From Thermaceae bacterium (GTDB taxonomy: Bacteria > Deinococcota > Deinococci > Deinococcales > Marinithermaceae), in contig WIAM01000061.1 of NCBI GenBank assembly GCA_015519965.1, positions 1 through 35,494 on the forward strand: a stretch of DNA of 35,494 nt. Direction: 5' to 3'. The translations under genes were made by a program, and so were the position numbers. Below are positions 11,639-19,420 of this stretch, in pieces. Position 1 is the stretch's first letter; each line of letters begins with the position of its first letter. The notes under the pieces were generated by a model. The model saw nothing but the letters and a program-made list of their open reading frames with translations. It did not search any database and was not told the origin of the DNA.

Positions 11639-12078
11639 GGTGGTTGGTGCTCCTCCTCTTCAGCGCTCTGGCGCTGGCGCAGCCGCTGCCAGGAAACGAG
11701 CCGCCGCCCGATCTCTCGCCACGGGTATTCGAGATCGCCGCCAAGCTCCGCTGCCCGGTCTGTCAGGGTGAGAGCATCGCCGAGTCCAACGCCGCCATCA
11801 GCCAGGAGTCCCGGCGCCAGATCGCCGAGATGCTGGCGGCGGGCAAGAGCGAACAGGAGATCCTCGATTACTTCGTGGCCCGTTATGGCGAGTGGATCCT
11901 GTACGCCCCTCCGAAAAAGGGGGTGAACTGGTTGCTTTGGTTTGCGCCCGCGCTCGGGGTGTTGATCATCGCCTTGGCGCTCTGGCGCTACCTCGTTGAG
12001 GCACGCCGGCGAGAGGCGTTGCTGGGAATAGACGACAAAACGCTCGAGGAGATAGAGCGTCGCTTGGAGGAAGAATGA
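11635..12078 (+). CDS. ccmH: Cytochrome c maturation protein CcmH
   Basis: The 147-residue protein has a signal peptide (cut after ALA near residue 15), the three-helix domain with LRCPVCQ (Cys40, Cys43) and ESNAAIS, then one C-terminal membrane helix (about 100-120) and a charged tail. This is the short CcmH/CcmL type that keeps apocytochrome thiols reduced in the CcmFH ligase. It overlaps ccmG and the next gene by 4 nt each. Confidence 0.95.
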   Translation: MRWLVLLLFSALALAQPLPGNEPPPDLSPRVFEIAAKLRCPVCQGESIAESNAAISQESRRQIAEMLAAGKSEQEILDYFVARYGEWILYAPPKKGVNWLLWFAPALGVLIIALALWRYLVEARRREALLGIDDKTLEEIERRLEEE

Positions 12079-13070
12079 TTCTTGCAGGCCTCATCGTGGG
12101 ACTGGCCTTCGTGCTCGGCCTCTATTTCGTCTTCCGCCCCTTAAGGGGTGAGGCCATGCCCTTTCCCAAAAACCCGCGCCCGGACGAGCTGCGCGCCGAG
12201 CTTTTGGCCCTCAGAGAGGAGGCGAAATCGCTCCAGGGCCCTGAGCGGACCCGGGTCCTCAAACGGATGGCCTGGATCGAGCGCGAGCTGGGGCAGGTCA
12301 CCGACGTCGAAGCGCCGGCGCCCAGGCGGTTCCCCAGGTGGGTCCTCCTAGCCTCGTTGGTCGCGTTCGTCGGCGTGAGCGCGGTGCTTATCCGCTACAC
12401 CTTGCCCCGTTTGCCCGGAAGCACCGTCACCGAAAGCCTTGCCCTCGAGCAGGCGTCAAAGCTCAAGGAGCTGCTCGCCAAGGCGGAAAAAAGCGGTAGC
12501 GCCGAGGACTGGCTGGCGTATGCCGACTTCGCCTTTGAAAGCGGCGACCTCAACCGGGCGGCCGAGGGGTATTCCAAGGTGATCAAGCTCGATCCCAAGA
12601 ATGTAAAGGCTTACCGCCGCTTTGGGATATTGCTCTCGGTTTCGGGGAAGACCAAGGAAGCGATCCAGATCTTGAGCGCGGTGGTCCAGCGGGATAGCGA
12701 CCCCGAGGGGTTGCTCTTCCTCGGAAACGCCTATTTCAAGACCGGCGATTACAACCGGGCCATCGAGGCCTGGCGCGAGTACCTCAAGCGGGGCGGGACG
12801 GCGCGCGACCAGGTGCTCTCGCTCATGCAGATGGCCCAGGAACGGGCGACGGCCAAGGACCTGGGCGCGGTGATCTATGCTCAGTCCTGCGCCGCCTGTC
12901 ACGGGGCCTTGGGGCAGGGGGGAAGCGGGCCTGCACTCGCCGGAAACCCCATCTTGAATGCCCCCGAGGCGGTCAAGGAGATCGTGCTTAACGGTCGGGG
13001 GACGATGCCCCCGATTCTCATGAACGACAAGGACTTTGAGGCCCTGATGGCCTACCTGAAAAAGCTCTAA
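12075..13070 (+). CDS. ccmI: CcmI-like TPR protein fused to a c-type cytochrome domain
   Basis: The 331-residue protein starts like CcmI: one membrane helix (2-20), a short helical cytoplasmic loop (36-75), a second helix (about 87-108), and tetratricopeptide repeats at about 143-242. CcmI uses such repeats to hold apocytochrome c for the ligase. The last 70 residues are different: CAACHG (Cys272, Cys275, His276) is a covalent heme-binding motif and GTMPP supplies Met311 as likely sixth ligand, giving a small class I cytochrome c. So a presumed apocytochrome chaperone carries its own heme domain, which CcmFH would have to mature. The frame is continuous. It is the last gene of the operon and is followed by a strong terminator. 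Confidence 0.88.
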   Translation: MILAGLIVGLAFVLGLYFVFRPLRGEAMPFPKNPRPDELRAELLALREEAKSLQGPERTRVLKRMAWIERELGQVTDVEAPAPRRFPRWVLLASLVAFVGVSAVLIRYTLPRLPGSTVTESLALEQASKLKELLAKAEKSGSAEDWLAYADFAFESGDLNRAAEGYSKVIKLDPKNVKAYRRFGILLSVSGKTKEAIQILSAVVQRDSDPEGLLFLGNAYFKTGDYNRAIEAWREYLKRGGTARDQVLSLMQMAQERATAKDLGAVIYAQSCAACHGALGQGGSGPALAGNPILNAPEAVKEIVLNGRGTMPPILMNDKDFEALMAYLKKL

Positions 13071-13084
13071 GTCTCTGACTCAAG

Positions 13085-13126
13085 CCCCCCCGCGGCCGCC
13101 AATGGCTGGCCGCGGGGGGGTCTTTA
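13085..13126. terminator. Bidirectional intrinsic terminator between ccm cluster and rmlA
   Basis: CCCCCCCGCGGCC (13085-13097) and GGCCGCGGGGGGG (13108-13120) form a perfect 13-bp stem with a 10-nt loop, followed by TCTTTA on the plus strand. It starts 15 nt after the ccm stop and ends 3 nt before the stop of the convergent gene, so it can serve both. Confidence 0.85.
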
Positions 13127-14176
13127 GGGGAGCTCGACGGTCGAGAGGTCGCCGAGGATGAGCTTTGGGGTTTGGGGCCTTGCGGTGTGGCGGATGGCCT
13201 TGGCCCCGATGCCCAGGATGGAGCCGTGCAGGCGGACCCCCTCGACCAGAGCCTCGTCCTCGAGGATCGAGTCCTCGACCTCGGCGTCGCGGACCACGGC
13301 CCCGGGGCCGACCGAGGTGTAGGGCCCGACGTAGGCATCTTCCACCACCGCCCCGGCGGCGATGAGGGCCGGCCCCAGCACCCGGGCGTTCCGGACCGTG
13401 GCCCCGGCTTCGACGCGCACGCCGTTTCCGATTTCGCTGCCTGTGACCTCGCCCATCACGCCGCTTTCGAGCCCGGCGAGGAGGAGGCGGTTGGCCTCGA
13501 GAAGATCGTTCGGCCGCCCGGTGTCCTTCCACCAGCCCTGAACGCTGATGCCGAGGACGGTCTGTCCCCCATCGAGCAAGCCCTGAATGGCGTCGGTGAT
13601 CTCGTATTCGCCCCGGGCGCTGGGCCTGAGCTCGGCGATGACCTCGTGGATTTCAGGGCCGAAAACGTAGACCCCGGCCACCGCCAGCTTGGAGGGCGGG
13701 TCCTTGGGTTTTTCCACCAGGCGAACGATCCTCCCCCCTTCGACCACGGCCACGCCGAACTGTCGCGGGTCTTCGACCTCGACCAGGGCGATGGCCGCCG
13801 CCGGCCGTGTTTTTTGGAACTGCCGCACCGGCTCGAGGATCCCCTTTTCGAAAAGGTTGTCGCCGAGGTACATCACGAAGGGGTCGTCGCCGAGCCATTC
13901 GCGGGCGACCTTCACCGCGTGGGCGAGTCCCTGGGGGTCATCTTGGCGGATGAAGCTGAAGTGGGCCCGGTCTTCGCCGTTGAGCGCGGCCTTCACCGGG
14001 GCCTCGGTTTTGGGAGAGACCACGATCCCGATCTCGTGGATGCCGGCCTCGAGGAGGTTTTCGACGGCGTAGGCGATGATCGGCTTCCCGGCGACCCGGA
14101 TGACCGGTTTGGGTCGGGTGTAGGTGAGGGGTCGCAGCCGCGTGCCGTGCCCCGCGGCGAGGATCAAACCTTTCAT
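13124..14176 (-). CDS. Glucose-1-phosphate thymidylyltransferase, long form
   Basis: The 350-residue protein has an N-terminal nucleotidyltransferase domain with GLILAAGHGTRLRPLT (residues 3-18), RPKPV, and the metal-binding Asp106 in YLGDN, then WKDTGRP. Residues about 245-350 are a left-handed beta-helix with hexapeptide repeats (IGNGVRVEAG, VGPYTSVGPG). This is the long type related to StrD/RmlA-long, making dTDP-glucose for dTDP-sugar synthesis; other nucleotidyl specificity cannot be excluded. No other dTDP-rhamnose genes are in the window. The ATG at 14176 has no ribosome site; a TACAAT box ends 6 nt upstream. Confidence 0.88.
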   Translation of the reverse strand: MKGLILAAGHGTRLRPLTYTRPKPVIRVAGKPIIAYAVENLLEAGIHEIGIVVSPKTEAPVKAALNGEDRAHFSFIRQDDPQGLAHAVKVAREWLGDDPFVMYLGDNLFEKGILEPVRQFQKTRPAAAIALVEVEDPRQFGVAVVEGGRIVRLVEKPKDPPSKLAVAGVYVFGPEIHEVIAELRPSARGEYEITDAIQGLLDGGQTVLGISVQGWWKDTGRPNDLLEANRLLLAGLESGVMGEVTGSEIGNGVRVEAGATVRNARVLGPALIAAGAVVEDAYVGPYTSVGPGAVVRDAEVEDSILEDEALVEGVRLHGSILGIGAKAIRHTARPQTPKLILGDLSTVELP

Positions 14177-14188
14177 GCCCCCATTGTA
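14177..14188 (-). promoter_or_regulatory. Leaderless -10 box of the thymidylyltransferase gene
   Basis: On the minus strand TACAAT (14188-14183) is followed by GGGGGC and the ATG at 14176. Transcription would start at the ATG. No -35 is recognisable. Confidence 0.6.
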
Positions 14189-14244
14189 GGGGGCAGGCGA
14201 CGGGTCCCCGGGGTCACGAGCCTGCCGGTACGCTGGGAGTGCTT

Positions 14245-14292
14245 CGCCTCGTTTCGCCGGGGCCCCACCGTAGCGAAAGCTACGGCGGGGTA
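14245..14292 (-). repeat. 3'-end hairpin element, copy A
   Basis: Read on the minus strand, directly after the stop of the FtsX-type gene, CCCCGCCGTAGC (14290-14279) pairs with GCTACGGTGGGG (14274-14263) around a TTTC loop, with one G-U pair. CCCCGGCGAAACGAGG follows. The same hairpin-plus-tail layout recurs at 24346-24395 and 33986-34031. It is probably a terminator without a U-run. The remaining bases to 14182 hold nothing recognisable except the next promoter. Confidence 0.6.
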
Positions 14293-14293
14293 C

Positions 14294-15424
14294 TTAGTCG
14301 CGGAGCGCCTCGGCCGGTTTGAGCCTGAGCGGCCTGAGCAGGGGGAAGACGGAAGCGAGGAGCACGGCGACGAGGGCCACGCCGGAAGCGTTCAGGAAGT
14401 CCCGGCCTTCCAATGCCACCGGCAGCTCGGTGATGAAGTAGAGCTCGCCGGGGATGGCGATGGGGTGGCTTTGCAGGTAGAGAGCGGCCAAGAGACCGAG
14501 CAGGTTGCCGAGGGCGATCCCCACCGCGCCCAGGATCAGGCCCTCGAGGGCAAACGCGGCATACACTTGCGGGCTGCTCGCGCCGAGCACCCGCAAAAGG
14601 GCGATGTCGGCCTGCTTTTCCCGCACCACCAGCGCCAGAACGTTGGCGATGCCAAGGGCGGCGACGCCCAGGATGAGCGAGAGCACCAAGCCGATGACCC
14701 GCTTTTGCAGGGCCAGCTGCTCGAGCAGCGTCCGGTTCAAATCCTGCCAGGTTTGCGCCCAGTAGGGGCCGTTTTCCACCAGGCGCCGGGCGACTTCGCG
14801 GGCCCGGGCCGGATCCTTGATCCTGAGGTGCCAGCCGGCGACGGTGCCTTCGGCCCCGAGGAGCGCTTGGGCGTCCTCGAGGGTGATGAAGGCGTAACCG
14901 GCGTCGATGACGTAGTTGCCGGTGTCGAACTGGGCGGCGAGGGAAAACGACCGTCGCTTCTGGCCGACGGTCAGCGCGTAGAGGGTGTCGCCGGGGACGG
15001 CGCCAAGGGCGGCGGCGAGGGCCGACCCTAGGACCACTTTTCTCGGCGCCAGGGCCTCGAGGTTGAGCCCCGGGTAGACCGCGGGCGCGCCCTGGCCCAC
15101 GCCGATCAGGGTGGCGAAATCGGTCCCCGCCCTCCTGCCGGCGCCGGCCCTGCGGGTGAGCAGGACCTTTACCGGAAGAAAGGGGGTTTTGGCGGTGATC
15201 TCGGGATCTTTTGGGGGTGGCGCATCGCTGCCGTCATAGGCCACGAGGACGATATGGGGGGTGGCCTTGAGCGTTGCCCGGATCAGCTGGTCGGTGAAGC
15301 CGTTGGTGAGGGAGAGGGCGATGGTGATGGCGGACACACCCCCGGCCACGCCGAGCACGGTGGCGACGCTCTGCCAGCGGCGGTAAAGGATGTGCCGTAG
15401 TGCCAGGAACCAGGAAAATCGCAC
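14294..15424 (-). CDS. FtsX-like ABC transporter permease (MacB/LolC type)
   Basis: The 376-residue protein has the topology of MacB/LolCE-type permeases: one N-terminal helix (about 18-40), a large extracytoplasmic domain (about 45-245), then three helices in the C-terminal FtsX domain (about 248-272, 295-325 and 345-365). These proteins work with a cytoplasmic ATPase to move lipoproteins or act on envelope substrates, but no ATPase gene lies in the window. The GTG start at 15424 has no strong ribosome site; the stop of the 3D-domain gene lies 12 nt upstream, so the two are probably one transcript. Substrate unknown. Confidence 0.8.
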   Translation of the reverse strand: MRFSWFLALRHILYRRWQSVATVLGVAGGVSAITIALSLTNGFTDQLIRATLKATPHIVLVAYDGSDAPPPKDPEITAKTPFLPVKVLLTRRAGAGRRAGTDFATLIGVGQGAPAVYPGLNLEALAPRKVVLGSALAAALGAVPGDTLYALTVGQKRRSFSLAAQFDTGNYVIDAGYAFITLEDAQALLGAEGTVAGWHLRIKDPARAREVARRLVENGPYWAQTWQDLNRTLLEQLALQKRVIGLVLSLILGVAALGIANVLALVVREKQADIALLRVLGASSPQVYAAFALEGLILGAVGIALGNLLGLLAALYLQSHPIAIPGELYFITELPVALEGRDFLNASGVALVAVLLASVFPLLRPLRLKPAEALRD

Positions 15425-15436
15425 GCGAAAACCCGC

Positions 15437-15877
15437 TCACTGCGCCCCTGGACGGCCGTAGCGGACCACGGTGAGGCGGACCCGCCGCACGCCGAACTTG
15501 AGCGCCAGGCTCCGATCGGGGAACCAGATGTCGATTTGCTGGCGCTTTCGCTTGTTCATGGTGTCTTCGACGACGAAGAGGATGTTTTGGAAGAGGGGGT
15601 CGAAACGCCCGGCGTCGCTCCCGTCCTTCCAGCGCCCCAGATCCTCGATCTTGACCAGGGAGCCATACGGCAGGGTGCCTTTTAACAAATCCCGGCTCAC
15701 CGCGATGATGCCAAGCCGGGTTCGGGCCCCGGTGGCGGTAATCCACGGCGTCCGATCGGTTTCCCAGACGCTCGAGGTGTACGCAGTGGCTTTGAGGATG
15801 AGGACCCGCGGGGTCTCGGCGAGGGCCATGGCCAAGAGTCCGACGAGGAGTGTGACTGCAAGCCAAGTCCTTCGCAC
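15437..15877 (-). CDS. Secreted 3D-domain protein
   Basis: The 146-residue protein has a signal peptide (MRRTWLAVTLLVGLLAMALA, cut near residue 20) and a 3D domain, named for its conserved aspartates. Visible are TAYTSS, the TATG..T..GIIAVSRD block, PYGSLVKI, VVEDTMN and IDIWFPD, then the C-terminal FGVRRVRL. The 3D domain has the double-psi barrel fold of MltA/Sps-type murein-active proteins, so a role in cell-wall cleavage is likely but not shown. The GTG start at 15877 lies 8 nt after a perfect TATAAT, and there is no ribosome site. Confidence 0.85.
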   Translation of the reverse strand: MRRTWLAVTLLVGLLAMALAETPRVLILKATAYTSSVWETDRTPWITATGARTRLGIIAVSRDLLKGTLPYGSLVKIEDLGRWKDGSDAGRFDPLFQNILFVVEDTMNKRKRQQIDIWFPDRSLALKFGVRRVRLTVVRYGRPGAQ

Positions 15878-15891
15878 CAGTTTTCATTATA
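15878..15891 (-). promoter_or_regulatory. Leaderless TATAAT box of the 3D-domain gene
   Basis: On the minus strand a consensus TATAAT (15891-15886) ends 8 nt before the GTG at 15877. It lies in the 69-nt gap between two divergent genes; no promoter for the plus-strand gene could be picked out. Confidence 0.65.
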
Positions 15892-15946
15892 CCTCAAGCC
15901 GGGATTTTGGCATTGGGGCTTGCCAAGGCGGAGGCTTTGGGCGAGC

Positions 15947-16597
15947 ATGTTTTTGATGCAAACCTACGTCGGGCTCTTCCTCTACCTTCTGGGGGCGGAA
16001 TACTTGATCCTGGCCCACCCCCTCTGGCCGGGCTGGGGCTGGGGGCTGGTCCTTGGTTCGGTGCTCGTGTGGGCGTTTTTGCGTACCGGACAGCCGGCGC
16101 TGTTGTGGGGCGGCGCCCCGCTTTTGGGCTGGGGCATCGGCGCTGCTTTCGCCGACATTTTGGGCATGGAAGCCTTCAAACTCTGGGGCGTCGGTGCGGG
16201 GCTCTGGGCGGTGGCCCGCATCTTCGCCGTGAGCGAGGCGGCCTATGTGGGTGTTGCCCTGCTCCTCGTCGGCGGGGTGGTGGGGCTCTTCGAGGCCGGG
16301 GTGGCGCCCTGGGTGGCGCTGGTACTGCTCTTCTTCGGGGGCTGGCTTTTGCTCGTGCGTTCGCCGGAGGAGACCTCGGCCCGCACCCGCGACTTCGAGG
16401 CCCGGTACCGGGCGCTGCTCCGCTGGCGGATCGAGCAAGCCCGGGCCGAAGGTCGGATCGTGACCGAGGTGCTTCCCGACGCCCTGGTGGTGGCCCTGGC
16501 CGAAGACCGGCCCGATCCCGAAGAGCTCGCGCGGCTCCTCGGGGATCGGGCCCAGGCCTACCTCGATGCGCTGGTGGAGGTGCTCGGGGCGGCCTAA
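15947..16597 (+). CDS. Integral membrane protein of unknown function
   Basis: The 216-residue protein is made of about six closely packed hydrophobic segments in residues 5-137, rich in Gly, Leu and Trp, followed by a charged cytoplasmic-looking helical tail (about 140-216, with ARTRDFEARYRALLRWRIEQ). No family is recognised. Start ATG 15947 was preferred, since GCGGAGG at 15928-15934 lies 12 nt upstream; a TTG at 15920 in the same frame would add nine residues and lacks a ribosome site. Its TAA at 16595 interlocks with the TAG of the convergent lipoprotein gene. Confidence 0.75.
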   Translation: MFLMQTYVGLFLYLLGAEYLILAHPLWPGWGWGLVLGSVLVWAFLRTGQPALLWGGAPLLGWGIGAAFADILGMEAFKLWGVGAGLWAVARIFAVSEAAYVGVALLLVGGVVGLFEAGVAPWVALVLLFFGGWLLLVRSPEETSARTRDFEARYRALLRWRIEQARAEGRIVTEVLPDALVVALAEDRPDPEELARLLGDRAQAYLDALVEVLGAA

Positions 16598-17391
16598 GGG
16601 CAGCTGGTTTGATCCTGGTAGAGCGTCAACGTGTAGCGAAGGCTGCCGTCCTCGTCGAACCCGGCGTAGGCATTCCCCCGTCCGCGCACGTAGACGATCT
16701 GGCCGTTTGAGACCGGGACGCAGTTGGTGTCGCCGACCGACAGGCTTTGCACCTTGGGGGAACCCGGGGTCTGGGCGCTGTAGACGTCGGCCACCAGGAA
16801 GGCTGCCCCGGCCCCGTTCGCCTGCAGGTAGAGGTAGCCGGTGCCGACGAGGTAGCTGTCTTGCTCGCCGAGGAGCTCGATGGCCCCGCTGACGCTGTTG
16901 CCCGGGGCGAGAGTGTTATTGCTGCTCCCGTTGGGGTTCGGGGTCAGCGTCGTGGCGCCCACCTGGACGTCAACCGGACCGCCGCTGAGGTTCGTCACCT
17001 GCAGGTAGTAGGTCGCGCCGGGGAAGGCGTCGAGGTTGAGGCGGGGCCCGGCGGTGGGTGTGACGACAATCAGCGGCTTGGTGCCTTCGCTGGCGTAGAC
17101 CAGATCAGGGAGACCGAACCAGGTATGCGCCACCGATTTCACCAGCGGCACCTGGTCGCGGTTAAGCACCGTGAGTTCAAGCTGGACCCCGGTGGGGTTT
17201 GTCGCCTCGGCCCAAATGGTCACCGGCCCGCTCGCGTTCTCGAGCAGGAAATAGATCGATTCATTCGGGGCCAGGTTGCTGGCGCTGGCGGTACCACCGG
17301 GGCTCAGCGTGGCCTCGGTGGTGGGCAAAAGGCCGCATCCCGCGAGCACGACCAGGGAAAAAAGCCCAAGGAGCAGGCGCGTGCGTTTCAA
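16594..17391 (-). CDS. Putative lipoprotein with two PPC-like beta domains
   Basis: The 265-residue exported protein has a lipobox LVVLAGCG (Cys near residue 19) after a short basic and hydrophobic leader. The rest is beta-rich, with two similar parts, each with NLAPNESIYF/TLAPGNSVSG-like starts and YYLQVTNLSG / YTLTLYQ-like strands, resembling pre-peptidase C-terminal (PPC) domains. No catalytic motif is seen. TTG 17391 was taken as start because AAGGAGGTG lies just upstream with good spacing; the GTG at 17409 would place that ribosome site inside the gene. A TAAGAT box about 25 nt upstream may be a promoter; otherwise it follows fakA after 72 nt. Confidence 0.72.
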   Translation of the reverse strand: MKRTRLLLGLFSLVVLAGCGLLPTTEATLSPGGTASASNLAPNESIYFLLENASGPVTIWAEATNPTGVQLELTVLNRDQVPLVKSVAHTWFGLPDLVYASEGTKPLIVVTPTAGPRLNLDAFPGATYYLQVTNLSGGPVDVQVGATTLTPNPNGSSNNTLAPGNSVSGAIELLGEQDSYLVGTGYLYLQANGAGAAFLVADVYSAQTPGSPKVQSLSVGDTNCVPVSNGQIVYVRGRGNAYAGFDEDGSLRYTLTLYQDQTSCP

Positions 17392-17463
17392 CTGCCCCAC
17401 CTCCTTCACCCCATCTTAGCCCGGCCGGGGTCAAACCATGGCGAGGAAACGCTGAAGCGGCCT

Positions 17464-19074
17464 TCATTCAACGACGGCGACGAAGTCGTAGAGCTCGGGC
17501 CCCCCGCCGTGGTGCTCGATCTCGAGCTCGGGGAAGTAGGCTTCCAGGCGCTCAAGGATGCTCTCGATTTCCGTTTTGTCCGCCGTGCTCTTGCTGAAAA
17601 GGGTCAGGATCTCGTAGTCGTGCTCGCCGACCAAGACCAGCTTGAGGAGCTGGACGAGGGCGTCTTCCGGGGTTTCGGCGACGAGTTTGAGCTTGCCATC
17701 GAGCAGCCCGATGACCTGACCCTCGTGGATCTCGCCCACCCCCTCGACGCTGGCGTCCTTGCTGGCGCGGGTGACCTCGAGCGTCCGCGCCCGATCGGCC
17801 GCCGCTTGCATATCGGCCACGAGCGTCTCGAGGTCGGCGTTTTCGTCGAAGACCACCGCCGCCGCCAGGCCCGAGCCCAGGGTCTTGGTGGGGAGCACAT
17901 GGACTTTTTTCCCGAGCGAATCCTCGGCGATCTCGGCCGCTCGCTGGGCGGCCATGATCACGTTCTTGTTGTTGGGCAAGACGACGACCGTCTCGCTGGG
18001 CTGGCTGCGAATGGCATCCAGAATGTCCTCGACGCTTGGGTTCTGCGTCTGGCCGCCGGCCACCACCCGGGCGCCCAGGGCGCGGAAGGCCTTGGCCAGC
18101 CCCCACCCCGGGGCCACGGCAACGAGGCCAACGGGCGGCGGGGGCTCCTCGGCGGCGCCAACCATGGCCAGGATTTCCGAATGCTGCTCGCTCATGTCCT
18201 CGACCTTGGTCCGGCGCATGCGGCCAAACCGGGCCACCGCGGCGAGGAGGGCGTCGGGGTCGTTGGTGTGGATGTGGCCTTTAACGAAGCCTTCGGCGCC
18301 GACCACCAAGAGCGAATCGCCAAAGCGGGACACCGCTTCGCGAATCTTCTCGATCGGCGCCTCGACGTCCTCCATCAGGAACTCGGTGCAGTAGCCAAAG
18401 GCTTCCTCTTCGAACGCTTCCTGGGCGTAGCGCTCGATCTTGGGGGGCTCGGGCAGCGGCTTTTTCTCCACGTAGCCAAGGAGCCCCTCGAGGAACCGCA
18501 CGTACCCCATACCGCCGGCGTCGACCACGCCGGCGGTCTTGAGCACCGGCAGGAGCTCGGGGGTCTTTTCCAGCGCCTCGCGGGCCTGCTTGAGGGCCGC
18601 CTCCAAAACGCCCTCCACGGTGTCGATGCCGGCTTCAAAGGCCTGGCGAGCCCCCTCGGCGGCGGCACGGGCCACGGTGAGGATGGTGCCTTCGACCGGC
18701 TTCATCACCGCCCGGTAAGCGGTGCTCGCCCCGTGCTCGAGGACCGCCACCAGCCCTTCGTGGGTGAGGGTGGCGTATTTCTTGAGCACCTCAGCGTAGC
18801 CCTTGAGGATCTGGGAGAGGATGACCCCCGAGTTGCCCCGGGCGCCGAGCAGACTGCCGTAGGCCAGGGCCCGGGCCAGGCTGGCCATGGCCCTGGTGTC
18901 GGTCAGGTCGAGCTCGCGCCGGGCCGACTGCAGGGTGAGGTGCATGTTGGTGCCGGTGTCGCCGTCGGGCACCGGGTAGACGTTCAGGGCATTGGTCTCC
19001 TCAACGTAGACGGCAAACCAGTCGGTAGCGTAGCGAAGCGCCTCGGCGAGCTCGCTGGGCGTGAGTCGCTTCAT
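17464..19074 (-). CDS. fakA: DAK2-domain fatty acid kinase, FakA (YloV)
   Basis: The 536-residue protein has an N-terminal DhaL-type kinase domain (about 1-200) with NVYPVPDGDTGTNM (Asp37, Asp39, Asn43), which binds the metal-ATP, and GARGNSGVILSQ. A middle and C-terminal region typical of YloV/FakA follow, with VVGAEGFVKGHIHTNDP, VVLPNNKN and VLPTKTLGSGLAA. In Gram-positives FakA phosphorylates fatty acids held by a FakB protein; no fakB/DegV gene is in the window. The ATG at 19074 overlaps the stop of the Asp23/Gls24 gene (ATGA), a gene pair also known as yloU-yloV in Bacillus. Confidence 0.92.
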   Translation of the reverse strand: MKRLTPSELAEALRYATDWFAVYVEETNALNVYPVPDGDTGTNMHLTLQSARRELDLTDTRAMASLARALAYGSLLGARGNSGVILSQILKGYAEVLKKYATLTHEGLVAVLEHGASTAYRAVMKPVEGTILTVARAAAEGARQAFEAGIDTVEGVLEAALKQAREALEKTPELLPVLKTAGVVDAGGMGYVRFLEGLLGYVEKKPLPEPPKIERYAQEAFEEEAFGYCTEFLMEDVEAPIEKIREAVSRFGDSLLVVGAEGFVKGHIHTNDPDALLAAVARFGRMRRTKVEDMSEQHSEILAMVGAAEEPPPPVGLVAVAPGWGLAKAFRALGARVVAGGQTQNPSVEDILDAIRSQPSETVVVLPNNKNVIMAAQRAAEIAEDSLGKKVHVLPTKTLGSGLAAAVVFDENADLETLVADMQAAADRARTLEVTRASKDASVEGVGEIHEGQVIGLLDGKLKLVAETPEDALVQLLKLVLVGEHDYEILTLFSKSTADKTEIESILERLEAYFPELEIEHHGGGPELYDFVAVVE

Positions 19075-19418
19075 GCCTCCCCCCGACTGATCCCGGTGAC
19101 GTGGACGGTGATCCTCGAGAGCTTGACCCCGGCGAGTTCCGAGGCCGCCCAGCTCACCCGCTCGCCGACCGACTCCACCACCGCAGGAATGTTGACGCCG
19201 TAGACCACCACAATGTAGAGGTCGGCGAGGAAGGCCCCCCCTTGGTCGGGATCGGGTTTGAGGACCACACCTTCCCGGGCTTCCTGCTTGCCCAGGATTC
19301 GGGAGAGCCCTTCGCGAAGGCCCACCGGGCTCATGCCCACGACACCCGGGACCTCGTGGGCCGCCAGCCCCACGATGGAGGCGAGCGCCTGTTCGGTGAC
19401 GGTGATGTTTTCCTTCAC
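19071..19418 (-). CDS. Asp23/Gls24 family envelope stress response protein
   Basis: The 115-residue protein matches the Asp23/Gls24 (YloU) family: ITVTEQALASIVGLAAHEVPGVVGM at the start, then a central YIVVVYGVNIPAVVESVGERVSWAASELAGV and a closing ITVHVTGI. It has no signal peptide. Family members associate with membrane or envelope stress; their exact role is unclear. The GTG at 19418 was chosen because GAGGAGGT lies about 6 nt upstream; the frame is open further but without coding character. It starts 2 nt after the stop of the DUF3108-like gene and overlaps fakA. Confidence 0.9.
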   Translation of the reverse strand: MKENITVTEQALASIVGLAAHEVPGVVGMSPVGLREGLSRILGKQEAREGVVLKPDPDQGGAFLADLYIVVVYGVNIPAVVESVGERVSWAASELAGVKLSRITVHVTGISRGEA

Positions 19419-19420
19419 GG

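Noticed and set aside
13172-15031. 619-codon plus-strand frame opposite the thymidylyltransferase and permease
   Set aside because: Shadow frame that runs across a promoter and a gene boundary; no domain content.
17392-17409. GTG 17409 as lipoprotein start
   Set aside because: The ribosome site AAGGAGGTG would be within the gene; TTG 17391 has correct spacing.
16747-19203. 818-codon open frame on the plus strand opposite fakA and the lipoprotein
   Set aside because: Same shadow effect; it spans several real minus-strand genes and has no recognisable domain.
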